From Caldithrix abyssi DSM 13497 (GTDB taxonomy: Bacteria; Calditrichota; Calditrichia; Calditrichales; Calditrichaceae): DNA of 64,000 nt. The stretch spans positions 1,052,501 through 1,116,500 of the forward strand of contig NZ_CP018099.1 of assembly GCF_001886815.1 (NCBI RefSeq), read 5' to 3'. Below the pieces are notes generated by a model that did no database searches, was not told the DNA's origin, and saw only the letters and a program-made list of their open reading frames with translations. Shown piece by piece: positions 1 through 9,216 of the stretch (position 1 is its first letter; each line of letters begins with the position of its first letter). The position numbers were made by a program, and so were the translations under genes.

Positions 1-308
1 TGAAAAACCATTGGATGAGATGTGGGTAGGGGTGAAAGGCCAATCAAACTCGGAGATAGCTCGTTCTCCCCGAAATAGTTTTAGGACTAGCCTCGATTAA
101 CAGTGTCACGGAGGTAGAGCACTAATAGGGTTAGGGCCCTCACCGGGGTACCGCCCCCTGTTAAACTCCGAATGCCGTAGACACGATGATCGGGAGTCAG
201 CCTGTGAGGGATAAGCTTCACAGACGAGAGGGAAAGAACCCAGACCGTCAGCTAAGGTCCCCAAGTCACGGCTAAGTGAGAAAGGATGTTAAACCGCAGA
301 GACAACCA

Positions 309-340
<32 letters not shown>

Positions 341-415
341 GAGTGCGTAATAGCTCACTGGTCAAGTGGTTTGGCGCCGATAATTGTCGGGACTCAAGTC
401 GTGCACCGAAGCTAC

Positions 416-858
416 GGATTCAAGGAGCAAGGTTCAAGGTACAAGGAGCAAGCCGATGGAGTCGTTAGATGATTTAAGTGTTTATGTTCGTAGTTATGCT
501 GCCAGCTTGGAAGTTCATAGATTAAGCTTGAAGTTTCCGGCTTATGAGCAGTATAAAGGACTGGCCACGCAATTAAGAGATAGCAGTAAATCTGTTGTAT
601 CAAATATCGTAGAAGGTTATGGATTTAAGAAGCGCAGGCCGAAACGCTTTGTAAATCATCTAGAGATATCTATAGGAAGTTGTGATGAGACGCGTTTGTG
701 GTTGAGATATGGTTTTGATTTAGGCTATATTCCAGAAGCGCAATACCTTGAACTGCAAAGGACGTATGAGGAGATAGGCAAGATGTTATGGGGCATGTTA
801 CGGATAGTAGCGGATTAAAGCCTTATTCCTTGCGCCTTGATCCTTGTTCCTTGAGTGG
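416..858 (+). other. 23S rRNA intervening sequence (IVS) in helix 45
   Basis: The rRNA reads 'gcaccgaagcta' up to about 415 and resumes with 'gtaggggagcattcc' at about 858, exactly where E. coli helix 45 lies. The insert ends are complementary: the arm at 420-452, built from repeated 'caagg' units, pairs with the arm at 821-854 to make a stem of more than 30 bp with few mismatches. Between the arms sits one open reading frame for a four-helix-bundle protein. This is the architecture known for IVSs in Leptospira and other bacteria, where RNase III cuts the stem and the rRNA stays fragmented. Excision here is inferred. Confidence 0.93.
456..818 (+). CDS. four helix bundle protein encoded inside the 23S rRNA intervening sequence
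   Basis: A 120-residue protein of the S23/four-helix-bundle family (PF05635 type) that typically lives in 23S IVSs. It contains the family-typical central segment with 'QLRDSSKSVVSNIVEGYG' followed by basic residues 'KKRRPKRF' and 'EISIGSCDETRLWL'. The ATG at 456 is preferred over an upstream in-frame start at 384, because residues before 456 would be encoded by conserved rRNA and by the stem arm. Function is unknown; family members form pentameric bundles and have been suggested to bind nucleic acid. No ribosome binding site is obvious, and transcription must come from the rRNA promoter or from within. Confidence 0.9.
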   Translation: MESLDDLSVYVRSYAASLEVHRLSLKFPAYEQYKGLATQLRDSSKSVVSNIVEGYGFKKRRPKRFVNHLEISIGSCDETRLWLRYGFDLGYIPEAQYLELQRTYEEIGKMLWGMLRIVAD

Positions 859-1346
859 TAGGGGAGCATTCCATTAACCGTTGAAGGTGTACCGTGAGGT
901 ATGCTGGAGGAGATGGAAACGAGGATGCTGGCATAAGTAGCGATAAAACAGGTGAGAACCCTGTTCACCGAAAATCTAAGGTTTCCTGAGTAAAGTCAAT
1001 CTGCTCAGGGTTAGTCGGCCCCTAAGCCGAGGCCGAGAGGCGTAGGCGATGGGAAACGGGTTAAATATTCCCGTACCAGCTTTGACTTGTTTGAGCGAAG
1101 GGGGGACGCAGAAGTGACCGGCCAGCCGTCTGACGGAATAGGCGGTTTAAGCGCGTAGGCGGGATGTGTAGGCAAATCCGCACGTCCACTAACGCCGAGA
1201 CGCGAATAGGAGCCCGTAAGGGCATAAACTGGCCCTAATCACGCTGCCGAGAAAAGCCTCTAAGCGAGAGTCAAAGCTGACCGTACCGTAAACCGACACA
1301 GGTAGATGAGGAGAGAATCCTAAGGTGCTCGAGAGAGTCCTCGTTA

Positions 1347-1380
<34 letters not shown>

Positions 1381-1574
1381 GAAGGGGTGCCCTGGGATGT
1401 GATTCCCCTTGCGGGATGAGCGTTCTGGGGTCGCAGTGACCAGGCCCAAGCGACTGTTTACTAAAAACACATGTCTCTGCGAAGTCGTAAGACGCCGTAT
1501 AGGGACTGACACCTGCCCGGTGCCGGAAGGTTAAGGGGATCTGTTATTCTGCTTCGGCAGGAGAAGCAGTGAAC

Positions 1575-1672
<98 letters not shown>

Positions 1673-2177
1673 GGGCGCTGTCTCAACGAGGATCTCGGCG
1701 AAATTGTGATGCCGGTGAAGACGCCGGCTACCCGCAACGGGACGGAAAGACCCCGTGCACCTTTACTACAGCTTGATATTGTACTTTAGCTAAGCATGTG
1801 TAGGATAGGTGGGAGGCTGTGAAGTGTCGACGCCAGTCGGCATGGAGCCGCCCTTGAAATACCACCCTTGCTTAGTTGGAGTACTAACCTGCCGCGTTGA
1901 ATCACGTGGAGGGACAGTGTCAGGTGGGTAGTTTGACTGGGGCGGTCGCCTCCAAAAGAGTAACGGAGGCTCCCAAAGGTCCCCTCAGCACGGTTGGTAA
2001 TCGTGCGTAGAGTGTAAAGGCATAAGGGGGCTTAACTGCGAGACATACAGGTCGAGCAGATGCGAAAGCAGGGCTTAGTGATCCGGCGGTAGCGAGTGGA
2101 AGCGCCGTCGCTCAAAGGATAAAAGGTACGCCGGGGATAACAGGCTTATCACTCCCAAGAGTTCACATCGACGGAGT

Positions 2178-2236
<59 letters not shown>

Positions 2237-2661
2237 TGGCTGTTCGCCAATTAAAGCGGTACGCGAGCTGGGTTTAGAACGTCGTGAGACAGTTCGGTCC
2301 CTATCTGTTGCGGGCGTAGGATGTTTGAGGGGGTCTGCTCTTAGTACGAGAGGACCGGAGTGGACGAACCTCTAGTGTACCAGTTGTTCCGCCAGGAGCA
2401 CAGCTGGGTAGCTATGTTCGGTGTGGATAAGCGCTGAAAGCATCTAAGCGCGAAACCCAACCCAAGATGAAACATCCCTCCCGAGTAATCGGGACTGAAG
2501 GCGCCTTCGAGACTAGGAGGTAGATAGGCTGCAGGTGTAAGTCCGGCAACGGATTCAGCCGAGCAGTACTAATTAGCCGTGAGACTTAACCTATTTTTAC
2601 TACCAACAGGTAGATACTTACTACTTCTATCTAAAATGAATGATAGTCAAAACATTTTAAA

Positions 2662-2778
<117 letters not shown>

Positions 2779-2787
2779 TTTCCTTTA

Positions 2788-2813
2788 AAGCCTCCCTTGC
2801 GGAGGCTTTTTAT
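2788..2813 (+). terminator. rho-independent terminator of the rrn operon
   Basis: The stem aaagcctcc / ggaggcttt (2788-2796 with 2801-2809) encloses a 4-base loop and runs into a T-rich stretch. It is placed directly behind the 5S gene. Confidence 0.9.
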
Positions 2814-3203
2814 TTTCTATTTCCCAGCCAAATATCTTTCCTAATTATCAATCTTTTAAATTAATTAATGAAGCAAGTGCTTTACACCATAAGCCATAAA
2901 AATAAACTTCAACAAACTTTAAAAAAATCTTCTTTCGTAAAAAATAGCATAAAATTTAAAACCTCATGCTTTTTAGGATACTTCCTTTAAAAGAGGTGTC
3001 TCCCCATGGCGGGATGCGAAAAGTTTTACAAATAGGTAATACGTAACTTATTACGCGTCACGAATTAATTGTTATGCTGTCAAGGCTTGGCGAACATTGT
3101 GGATACTTTGCGCCCTTTACGCTTGATTTTTTACCTTCAAAATCGTCTCTAATGAAGTTTTTGGTTACAGCTGTTCTGCCTTAGGACATGATTCAAATAT
3201 ATC
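2814..3203. other. intergenic, AT-rich, with fragments of dispersed repeats
   Basis: No credible gene seen. The stretch at about 2928-2990 ('tcttctttcgtaaaaaat' followed by 'tttttaggatacttcctt') resembles parts of the repeats at 5941-5995 and 61557-61620 and the reverse complement of the 'gaaggaagtatcctaaat' motif at 61333. These look like decayed repeat copies rather than genes. Confidence 0.5.
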
Positions 3204-3298
3204 TGTGGTGAAAAACACCTTGTTGTTTTGCTTCAGATGGAATTGGACTTTTGCTAAGTTGTATTGTAAACTAAAGAAACAAACCGAAAGGAGACATC

Positions 3299-3601
3299 AT
3301 GTCCAATTCCAGACGCAAGTTTTCAGCCGAGCAAAAGGTTCGCATTTTACGGGAAAATCTGGAAAATCAAATTCCAGTCTCTACCATTTGCGAGCGCTAT
3401 CAAATCCATCCTAATGTTTTCTATCGCTGGAAAAAGCAGCTTTTTGAAGGCGCTTTGGCCAGCTTTTCTGATAAGAAGAAAAAGAGTAGCGACGCTAAGA
3501 TTCATCTTTTAGAGAAAAAGTTGCGCGAGCGAGATAAAGTCATTTCCGAAATTGTCAGTGAAAATATTGAGTTAAAAAAAAACTTAAATGGCGAAATTTA
3601 A
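3299..3601 (+). CDS. IS3-family transposase OrfA (helix-turn-helix)
   Basis: A 100-residue protein. Residues 1-55 form the IS3/IS911-type helix-turn-helix ('FSAEQKVRILRENLE', 'ISTICERYQIHPNVFYRWKK'-like pattern). Residues 65-95 are a charged, leucine-spaced segment consistent with the leucine zipper used for OrfA/OrfAB multimers. The ribosome binding site 'gaaaggag' lies just ahead of the ATG. The frame ends at 3601, shortly after an A9 run at 3574-3582 where ribosomes can slip to the OrfB frame. Confidence 0.9.
   Translation: MSNSRRKFSAEQKVRILRENLENQIPVSTICERYQIHPNVFYRWKKQLFEGALASFSDKKKKSSDAKIHLLEKKLRERDKVISEIVSENIELKKNLNGEI
3574..3582 (+). other. programmed -1 frameshift site between orfA and orfB
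   Basis: Nine consecutive A residues occur near the end of orfA. OrfB lies in the -1 frame relative to orfA and is open without stops from this run to 4563, so slippage gives a fused OrfAB of roughly 420 residues. This is known for IS3-family elements; use of the site here is inferred. Confidence 0.75.
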
Positions 3602-3648
3602 ACGGTAAATGGGTAGAACCTGATGTTCGTGACGAGATTGTTCATTAT

Positions 3649-4563
3649 GTGGAATCGATGGTCATGCGTACGAACTTGAAGAAAAGAGAACTCATCAAGT
3701 GGCTTCGGATTCCCAGGAGTCGCTATTATGATTGGAAAAAACGTCAAGGAATCCCAAACCATTATAATGGACAGATTCCCAAGAGTCACTGGATTCTGCC
3801 GGAGGAAGAGCGTTTGATCGTTAACTATTGTAGCGGTCGTTTAATAGACGGTTATCGTCGAGAGACCTACAAAATGATAGATGAGAATGTGGTAGCGGTC
3901 AGTCCTTCCACGGTATACCGCGTATTGAAAAAACATGGCCTTCTAAATCGCTGGAATCCCAAAAAAGAGCCCTCTCGTAAAGGATTTATTCAGCCTTTAC
4001 GAGTTCATGATCATTGGCATGTGGATATTAGTTACCTAAACGTATTAGGCACGTTTCTTTTTCTGATCACGGTATTGGATGGTGCCAGCCGCTATGTTGT
4101 ACATCATGAATTACGCAGCAGCATGACCGGCTATGACGTAGAGCTGACCATAGAGAAGGCTCTGGAAAAATTTCCAGAAGCACGTCCACGTATTATAAGC
4201 GATAACGGCAGTCAATTTACTGGCAAAGAATTTAAGGAATATATGAAACAAAAAGGTTTAAACCATGTGCGTACCTCTGTTGCGCATCCGCAAAGTAATG
4301 GTAAATTAGAACGCTTCCATGGAACCATAAAACAAGAATCGATTCGTAAAAAGAGCTATGTTTCCATAGAAGACGCCCGAGAGCAGATCAATGATTACAT
4401 TACCTATTATAATACGAAGAGATTGCACAGCGCTATTTATTATTTAACTCCGGAGGATGTTCTTCTTGGTAGAACGGAAGAGCGTTTAAAAAAAAGGCAA
4501 CAAAAATTAGACGCAGCCAGAGCATATCGTTTAAAATTAAATCAGGAGCGAAATGTCGCATGA
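3649..4563 (+). CDS. IS3-family transposase OrfB, DDE integrase domain
   Basis: 304 residues counted from an in-frame GTG, though the natural product is probably the OrfAB fusion made by -1 frameshifting upstream. It has an HTH_21-like region around residues 50-100 and then an rve integrase core. The catalytic residues are visible as 'HVDISYL' (first Asp), 'SDNGSQF' (second Asp) and 'NGKLERFHGTIKQE' (Glu), with the YNTKRLHSAI motif that usually follows in the family. No frame damage was seen, so the transposase looks intact. Confidence 0.92.
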   Translation: MESMVMRTNLKKRELIKWLRIPRSRYYDWKKRQGIPNHYNGQIPKSHWILPEEERLIVNYCSGRLIDGYRRETYKMIDENVVAVSPSTVYRVLKKHGLLNRWNPKKEPSRKGFIQPLRVHDHWHVDISYLNVLGTFLFLITVLDGASRYVVHHELRSSMTGYDVELTIEKALEKFPEARPRIISDNGSQFTGKEFKEYMKQKGLNHVRTSVAHPQSNGKLERFHGTIKQESIRKKSYVSIEDAREQINDYITYYNTKRLHSAIYYLTPEDVLLGRTEERLKKRQQKLDAARAYRLKLNQERNVA

Positions 4564-4569
4564 ATTTAA

Positions 4570-4691
4570 GCATCGAATTGCGTAGCGACCAGCAAAGAAC
4601 TTTCGTAGGATTTGTCAAGAACGACGCAGTCGCTTTGTATATTCTTGACAAATCCGCAGAAAGTTTTTATTTTCAAAGCGCAATTCGATGC
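4570..4691 (+). repeat. 122-nt nested inverted repeat downstream of the IS transposase
   Basis: A perfect 13-bp outer pair (4570-4582 with 4679-4691) encloses a perfect 14-bp inner pair (4608-4621 with 4642-4655), and the DNA between the pairs is partly complementary. The whole could fold into one long stem starting just after the OrfB stop codon. It could be a transcription barrier, part of the IS end, or an older palindromic element. Confidence 0.75.
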
Positions 4692-4950
4692 GAAAATTTA
4701 CACCTTAATTTTTGGGCAAAAAGTCTATTTCCCGCTGAACCAAGACATTGTTGACCAATGGCCACCTTAACGGACTTGAACCAAAAAGTTATTTAAGAAA
4801 ATTACTTACCATCCTGCCAGGTTATCATAAAAATCATCTTGCGGACCTAATGCCAGAAAACTGGAAAATAAAATTCGAAAAATAATCATCTACAGACCTC
4901 ATTTAAAAGTCAATATGTATTTCACCGAATGGATACAGAGAAGGGGTGGG

Positions 4951-5031
4951 GGATGAGTTTTTAAAACCGAACAAAAATTTTATCAAGCTAAGTCATTACA
5001 TTTTTTGAAGGAAGTATTCCAAAACAGGTAA
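4951..5031. repeat. dispersed repeat, direct copy of 61277-61356
   Basis: Shares 'ggatgagtttttaaaac', 'acaaaaatttt' and 'gaaggaagtat' in the same order and spacing with 61277-61356. It is non-coding and of unknown function. Confidence 0.6.
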
Positions 5032-5042
5032 TTTAAATAATC

Positions 5043-5157
5043 CATGAGTCCACTATAAAAAGGTATTGCTATCCAAATTCATTTAAATGGGCCTATTGTA
5101 TTTATTTAAATTACATAAAATATATTCGTGCCCATTCGTGAAATTCGTGGTTTTTAG
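5043..5157 (-). repeat. dispersed repeat of about 110 bp, inverted copy of 61136-61239
   Basis: Its reverse complement reads 'aaaaaccacgaatttcacg' and continues to 'cctttttatagtggactcat'. It matches 61136-61239 over nearly its full length, with about a 10-base length difference. The block 4700-5257 otherwise holds no gene. Confidence 0.75.
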
Positions 5158-5259
5158 ACTAAACTCATCCATAAAATCACATTAAAAAATATACTTATTT
5201 TTAAGGAGTGGAGATTCTATAAATATATGAACAGAAAAAATTGAATGAAAAATGAAAAC

Positions 5260-5294
5260 AATAAAAGACAGGATTTAAATACCTGTCTTTTATT
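5260..5294 (-). terminator. rho-independent terminator of rpsT
   Basis: A perfect 13-bp stem (5260-5272 with 5282-5294) with a 9-base loop, followed on the minus strand by a T-rich tract. The stem overlaps the rpsT stop codon. Confidence 0.88.
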
Positions 5295-5547
5295 GTTCCA
5301 GAGAATTGATGTAGCGCGCTAATTTAGCTTTACGATTGGCAGCCTTATTGCGGTGAAAAATTCTTTTATTAACCAGCTTGTCTAAAAGAGATACAGTACG
5401 TTTAAAGTTTTCCAATGCTTCTTCTTTGTTCTGGCTGCTTAAAACGCTTTTAATGGCCTCTTTAACCCGACGTTTATAGTAACGATTACGACTCCTCGCC
5501 TTTTGTTCTGTGCGAATTCTCTTGATTGCTGACTTATGATGAGCCAT
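5290..5547 (-). CDS. rpsT: 30S ribosomal protein S20
   Basis: 85 residues with the S20 signature: 'MAHHKSAIKRIRTEQKAR' at the N-terminus and 'KRIFHRNKAANRKAKLAR' near the C-terminus. It is a basic, all-helical protein that binds 16S rRNA early in 30S assembly. A strong ribosome binding site (aaaggag) precedes the ATG on the minus strand. It stands alone, opposite in direction to every other conserved gene here, with its own terminator overlapping the stop codon. Confidence 0.97.
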   Translation of the reverse strand: MAHHKSAIKRIRTEQKARSRNRYYKRRVKEAIKSVLSSQNKEEALENFKRTVSLLDKLVNKRIFHRNKAANRKAKLARYINSLEQ

Positions 5548-6102
5548 TGGTTATTCGTCTCCTTTAAATTAATCTTTGTTTATTTTAAAGTTTACAAATC
5601 TAAAAAATAAATTTGAGGATGTCAAATTTAGCTTCACTAAAGATCGCCATATTTAATGTAGCTTTTTAACATTAATATGAATAAGCTTTGCACTTAAACG
5701 TCTCAGAGCGTTTAAGTGAAACATAATGCCTTATGATCGTATGAGTCTCATATGCCAGTTGGGGTAATATATTGCACTCTGAAATATCGTGAAAATATTT
5801 TTAATGGTTTCTAATAAAAATAATTGTGGAACAAAATTTTATTAAAATTATTAAAATGGACTTTATAATGAGTTCACTATAACATAAGTTGGTGTTTTAA
5901 TAGTTCAATCTAAAAGATAGATCGTTTTTATTGGAGCTAAAAGATTTCTTTCTTCGTAAAAAATGACAGATCACGTTTTTTAGGACGAGCGCATTAATAT
6001 GAGTTAATATATAAGGTAGCAGGTTAAAAAGAATTGCGTTCACGTTGAAAACTGTTTAAATTTGCTGCGCTCAAAAAAAATAGCGATAAAGCAAAAAAAG
6101 TG
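5548..6102. other. intergenic region between divergent rpsT and the tRNA-tuf operon
   Basis: No gene seen. It must hold the minus-strand rpsT promoter. Positions 5941-5995 ('agatttctttcttcg', 'aaatgacagatcac', 'tttttaggacgagc') are a copy of a dispersed repeat also seen at 61557-61610. 'atgagttcactataa' near 5867 echoes the edge of the repeat at 5043. Confidence 0.5.
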
Positions 6103-6130
6103 TTGACTTTTTCTGAAAATTATTTAAATT
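6103..6130 (+). promoter_or_regulatory. sigma70-like promoter of the tRNA-tuf-rpmG operon
   Basis: -35 ttgact at 6103-6108 and -10 taaatt at 6125-6130, 16 bases apart, about 25 bases ahead of the first tRNA. No other good candidate was seen between here and the tRNAs. Confidence 0.6.
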
Positions 6131-6154
6131 AGAAGACTGCAAATTTTACTTGAC

Positions 6155-6227
6155 GCTGGCGTAGCTCAATTGGTAGAGCAGCTGATTTGTAATCAGCGGG
6201 TTGGGGGTTCAAGTCCTCTCGCCAGCT
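6155..6227 (+). tRNA. tRNA-Thr (anticodon TGT)
   Basis: A 7-bp acceptor stem gctggcg/cgccagc, D-loop 'agctcaattggtagagc', anticodon loop tttgtaa with TGT, and T-arm 'gggttcaagtcc'. CCA is not encoded. It is first of three tRNAs before tuf, a conserved arrangement. Confidence 0.95.
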
Positions 6228-6287
6228 CAGGCTAAAGTGTTAACAGCCATCTGGTTATGTTAACACCGCAACTCGAAAAAGGGGTAA

Positions 6288-6361
6288 GCGGGAGTAACTC
6301 AGTTGGCTAGAGTCACAGCCTTCCAAGCTGTTGGTCGCGGGTTCGAGTCCCGTCTCCCGCT
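6288..6361 (+). tRNA. tRNA-Gly (anticodon TCC)
   Basis: Acceptor stem gcgggag/ctcccgc, anticodon loop cttccaa with TCC, T-arm 'gcgggttcgagtcccg'. CCA is not encoded. Confidence 0.95.
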
Positions 6362-6386
6362 CTAGCTTTCCCCTTTTTCAACATAG

Positions 6387-6459
6387 GCTCACGTAGCTCA
6401 GTCGGTAGAGCACATCCTTGGTAAGGATGAGGTCACCGGTTCAAGTCCGGTCGTGAGCT
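6387..6459 (+). tRNA. tRNA-Thr (anticodon GGT)
   Basis: Acceptor stem gctcacg/cgtgagc, anticodon loop ttggtaa with GGT, T-arm 'ccggttcaagtccgg'. It ends 50 bases before tuf. CCA is not encoded. Confidence 0.95.
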
Positions 6460-6509
6460 CGAGTTTTTTTTATAAGCAGTTTTAAAAAAGCTTTTCGGAG
6501 GATTGATAA

Positions 6510-7700
6510 ATGGCAAAAGAGAAATTCGAGCGCAAGAAACCGCACGTCAATGTAGGTACGATTGGTCATGTGGATCATGGAAAGACTACATTAACGGCAG
6601 CGATTACCCAGGCGCTGGCTAAAAAAGGTCAGGCCGAGTTCCGTAGTTTTGATAGTATTGACAATGCTCCCGAAGAACGCGAGCGCGGTATTACCATTCA
6701 GACGGCTCATGTGGAATACGAAACGGAGAAGAGACATTACGCGCACGTTGACTGCCCGGGTCATGCCGACTATGTAAAGAACATGATCACCGGTGCCGCT
6801 CAGATGGACGGCGCCATATTGGTTGTTAGCGCTGCAGACGGCCCCATGCCGCAGACACGCGAGCACGTTTTGTTGGCCCGTCAGGTGAATGTGCCGGCAA
6901 TCGTTGTATTTTTGAATAAAATCGATCAGGTTGACGATCCTGAATTGATCGAACTGGTTGAACTGGAATTGCGTGAATTGTTGTCGCAGTATGACTTTCC
7001 GGGCGATGAAGTGCCCATCATTAAAGGCAGCGCCTTACAGGCGTTGAATAATCCGGATGATCCTGAAGCTCAGAAATGCATTTTAGAGCTGATGGATGCG
7101 GTAGATAATTACATTCCGACGCCGCAACGCGACATTGACAAACCATTCCTGATGCCGATCGAAGACGTATTTTCGATTACCGGTCGTGGAACGGTAGGTA
7201 CGGGTCGTATTGAGCGTGGCAAAGTACACGTAGGCGACGAAGTAGAGATCATCGGTCTGGGCATGCACAAAAAGACGGTATGTACGGGCGTTGAGATGTT
7301 CCGCAAGATTCTGGACGAGGGTCAGGCTGGTGATAATGTAGGATTGTTGCTGCGCGGTATTGACAAGGATGAGTTAGAGCGCGGAATGGTTGTGGCTGCT
7401 CCTGGATCGATTACTCCGCACACCAAGTTCAAGGCAGAAGTTTACGTATTGAAGAAAGAAGAAGGTGGTCGTCATACGCCGTTTTTCAATGGCTACCGTC
7501 CGCAGTTTTACTTCAGAACCACGGACGTAACGGGCTCTGTCCAGTTGCCGGAAGGCGTAGAGATGGTTATGCCTGGCGATAACATTACCATGACGGTAGA
7601 ATTGCAAAAAGAGATCGCTCTTGAAAAAGAATTGCGTTTTGCGATTCGCGAGGGTGGTCGTACGGTAGGCGCAGGTGTTGTTACGGAAATAATTGAATAG
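6510..7700 (+). CDS. tuf: elongation factor Tu, copy 1
   Basis: 396 residues. A GTPase that delivers aminoacyl-tRNA to the ribosomal A site. The G motifs are intact: 'GHVDHGKTT' (P-loop, about residues 18-26), 'DCPGHADY' (G3) and 'NKID' (G4), followed by the two beta-barrel domains and a conserved C-terminus '[12 protein letters not shown]'. The ribosome binding site is 'cggagg'. It follows three tRNA genes and precedes rpmG. The encoded protein is identical to the copy at 22149, and the DNA is nearly identical, suggesting gene conversion. Confidence 0.98.
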   Translation: MAKEKFERKKPHVNVGTIGHVDHGKTTLTAAITQALAKKGQAEFRSFDSIDNAPEERERGITIQTAHVEYETEKRHYAHVDCPGHADYVKNMITGAAQMDGAILVVSAADGPMPQTREHVLLARQVNVPAIVVFLNKIDQVDDPELIELVELELRELLSQYDFPGDEVPIIKGSALQALNNPDDPEAQKCILELMDAVDNYIPTPQRDIDKPFLMPIEDVFSITGRGTVGTGRIERGKVHVGDEVEIIGLGMHKKTVCTGVEMFRKILDEGQAGDNVGLLLRGIDKDELERGMVVAAPGSITPHTKFKAEVYVLKKEEGGRHTPFFNGYRPQFYFRTTDVTGSVQLPEGVEMVMPGDNITMTVELQKEIALEKELRFAIREGGRTVGAGVVTEIIE

Positions 7701-7715
7701 TAAAGGTTAAGGGTC

Positions 7716-7865
7716 GTGAGAGATATTATTACGCTCGAATGTACGCAATGTAAAAGTCGTAATTACACGACGACAAAAAATAAACGCAAGCACACCGGAC
7801 GCGTAGAATATAAAAAATACTGTCCGCGTTGTAATGCGCGTACCATGCATAAAGAAACAAGATAA
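7716..7865 (+). CDS. rpmG: 50S ribosomal protein L33, zinc-ribbon form
   Basis: 49 residues from a GTG start: '[17 protein letters not shown]' to '[15 protein letters not shown]'. Two CxxC pairs (Cys9/Cys12 and Cys36/Cys39) mark the zinc-binding form of L33, a small surface protein near the ribosomal E site. It sits 15 bases after tuf and directly before tRNA-Trp, the usual tuf-rpmG-trnW-secE-nusG order. The GTG is preferred because no other start fits the family length. Confidence 0.93.
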   Translation: MRDIITLECTQCKSRNYTTTKNKRKHTGRVEYKKYCPRCNARTMHKETR

Positions 7866-7877
7866 TTCTCATCAGCT

Positions 7878-7951
7878 AGGCGTGTAGCTCAATTGGCTAG
7901 AGCACTGGTCTCCAAAACCAGGGGTTGGGGGTTCGAGTCCCTCCACGCCTG
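7878..7951 (+). tRNA. tRNA-Trp (anticodon CCA)
   Basis: Acceptor stem aggcgtg/cacgcct with discriminator G, anticodon loop ctccaaa with CCA, T-arm 'gggggttcgagtccctc'. It lies between rpmG and secE. Confidence 0.95.
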
Positions 7952-7986
7952 CTGATTTTTTTGACTTAACTGAATTGGGAAATAGG

Positions 7987-8169
7987 ATGTTTAAAAAGAT
8001 AAAAAAATTTTTAGACGAAGTTAAGGTGGAGATGAGTAAAGTCAGCTGGCCAAGTCATCAGGAATTAGTCAATTCCACCTTAATCGTAGTTGTTGTTAGC
8101 TTATTGTTTACGGCTTACATTTTTTTAGCTGATTTGCTTATCTCCCAGATAGTTAAAATCTTTTATTGA
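7987..8169 (+). CDS. secE: preprotein translocase subunit SecE
   Basis: 60 residues with one transmembrane helix at about 29-50 ('LIVVVVSLLFTAYIFLADLL'), preceded by the amphipathic segment 'FLDEVKVEMSKVSWPS' with the family W-P motif. It forms the SecYEG channel in the inner membrane. The ATG at 7987 is preferred over an in-frame TTG 12 bases upstream because it gives the normal single-helix SecE length and leaves purine-rich DNA ahead as a ribosome binding site. It lies directly before nusG, as in most bacteria. Confidence 0.93.
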   Translation: MFKKIKKFLDEVKVEMSKVSWPSHQELVNSTLIVVVVSLLFTAYIFLADLLISQIVKIFY

Positions 8170-8191
8170 TGATGGCGAGGTTGGTGTAGAA

Positions 8192-8737
8192 GTGAGTGAA
8201 AAAAAGTGGTATGCACTGAGGGTGTACTCTGGAAAAGAGGCCCTGGCAAAAGCCCATATTGAGCACGAAATTAAATTACAGGGTATCAAAGATAAGGTCG
8301 GGCATATTATTATTCCCTCAGAAAATATTATTGAGATGAAAGACGGCAAAAAACGCGTTAAAAACCGCGTTTTTTTCCCGGGCTATATGATTATTGAAAT
8401 GGTCATGGATAGCCAGACCAAGCACATCATTGAAAATGCGCCTGGTGTGGTTAGCTTTGTTGGCCCGAAAAATCAACCTACGCCATTACGTGAATCAGAA
8501 GTTAAGTCAATTTTAAGCAAGATTGAAAAGAGTAGAGAAACGGAAGTAAAAGGAAAGGTTTCGGTGCCGTTTAAGGTGGGCGATCCGATTCGAGTGATCG
8601 ACGGGCCTTTCAATGACTTTACGGGGTTTGTGGAAGAGATTAATGAAGAGAAGAATAAGGTGAAGGTCAATATCAGTATTTTTGGTCGGCCAACACCCGT
8701 TGAATTGGATTTTCTGCAAGTTGAGCTGGAAAAATAA
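8192..8737 (+). CDS. nusG: transcription termination/antitermination protein NusG
   Basis: 181 residues from a GTG start. The N-terminal NGN domain begins 'KKWYALRVYSGKE' and includes 'RVFFPGYMIIEM'. The C-terminal KOW domain includes 'GDPIRVIDGPFNDFTGFV' and 'NISIFGRPTPVELDF'. It binds RNA polymerase, reduces pausing and links to Rho or the ribosome. Length and layout are standard. It is followed 28 bases later by rplK, with which it is probably co-transcribed. Confidence 0.97.
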   Translation: MSEKKWYALRVYSGKEALAKAHIEHEIKLQGIKDKVGHIIIPSENIIEMKDGKKRVKNRVFFPGYMIIEMVMDSQTKHIIENAPGVVSFVGPKNQPTPLRESEVKSILSKIEKSRETEVKGKVSVPFKVGDPIRVIDGPFNDFTGFVEEINEEKNKVKVNISIFGRPTPVELDFLQVELEK

Positions 8738-8765
8738 ACGAGTTAATCAAAGAGGTTAGACAGTT

Positions 8766-9188
8766 ATGGCAAAAAAAGTAGCAGGCAAAATAAAACTACA
8801 AATACCTGCCGGTCAGGCAAAGCCTTCGCCTCCTGTTGGCCCTGCGCTTGGTCAGCATGGCGTTAATATCATGGAGTTTTGTAAAGCCTTTAATGCTCAA
8901 ACACAGGATAAGGCCGGTTACGTTATTCCGGTGGAAATTACGGTTTATGCCGACCGTTCATTTTCGTTTATTACAAAAACACCGCCAGCTTCCGATCTTC
9001 TGTTAAAAGAAGCAAAGCTGGAAAAAGGCTCTGGCGAGCCCAATTTAAATAAAGTCGGCAAGGTAACTAAAGAACAGGTTCGTAAGATTGCAGAGATGAA
9101 AATGCCAGACTTGAATGCATCTGATATTGAATCTGCTATGCGCATGATTGAAGGCACTGCGCGCAGTATGGGTATAGTAGTGGAATAA
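8766..9188 (+). CDS. rplK: 50S ribosomal protein L11
   Basis: 140 residues. '[24 protein letters not shown]' region conserved, with the proline-rich L11 N-terminal motif and C-terminal rRNA-binding helices ending '[11 protein letters not shown]'. It shapes the GTPase-associated centre with L10 and L7/L12. First of the rplKAJL-rpoBC group, ATG start with 'gaggtt' upstream. Confidence 0.97.
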   Translation: MAKKVAGKIKLQIPAGQAKPSPPVGPALGQHGVNIMEFCKAFNAQTQDKAGYVIPVEITVYADRSFSFITKTPPASDLLLKEAKLEKGSGEPNLNKVGKVTKEQVRKIAEMKMPDLNASDIESAMRMIEGTARSMGIVVE

Positions 9189-9216
9189 ATGTCCAAAAAT
9201 TTTAGATGGGGTAAGA

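Larger units (their letters stand above)
3204..4707 (+). mobile_element. IS3-family insertion sequence (ends tentative)
   Basis: Two overlapping-frame genes, a helix-turn-helix OrfA and a DDE integrase OrfB, joined by a slippery A9 run give the standard IS3 layout. The ends are uncertain: 'tgtggtgaaaa' at 3204 and the reverse complement of the 3' end near 4707 ('taaggtgtaaa') are only a weak inverted-repeat match, and no target duplication was found. It lies between the rrn operon and rpsT, in repeat-rich DNA. Confidence 0.7.

Noticed and set aside
4560-4754. 64-codon frame after the transposase
   Set aside because: It is formed by the nested palindrome and has no protein-like features.
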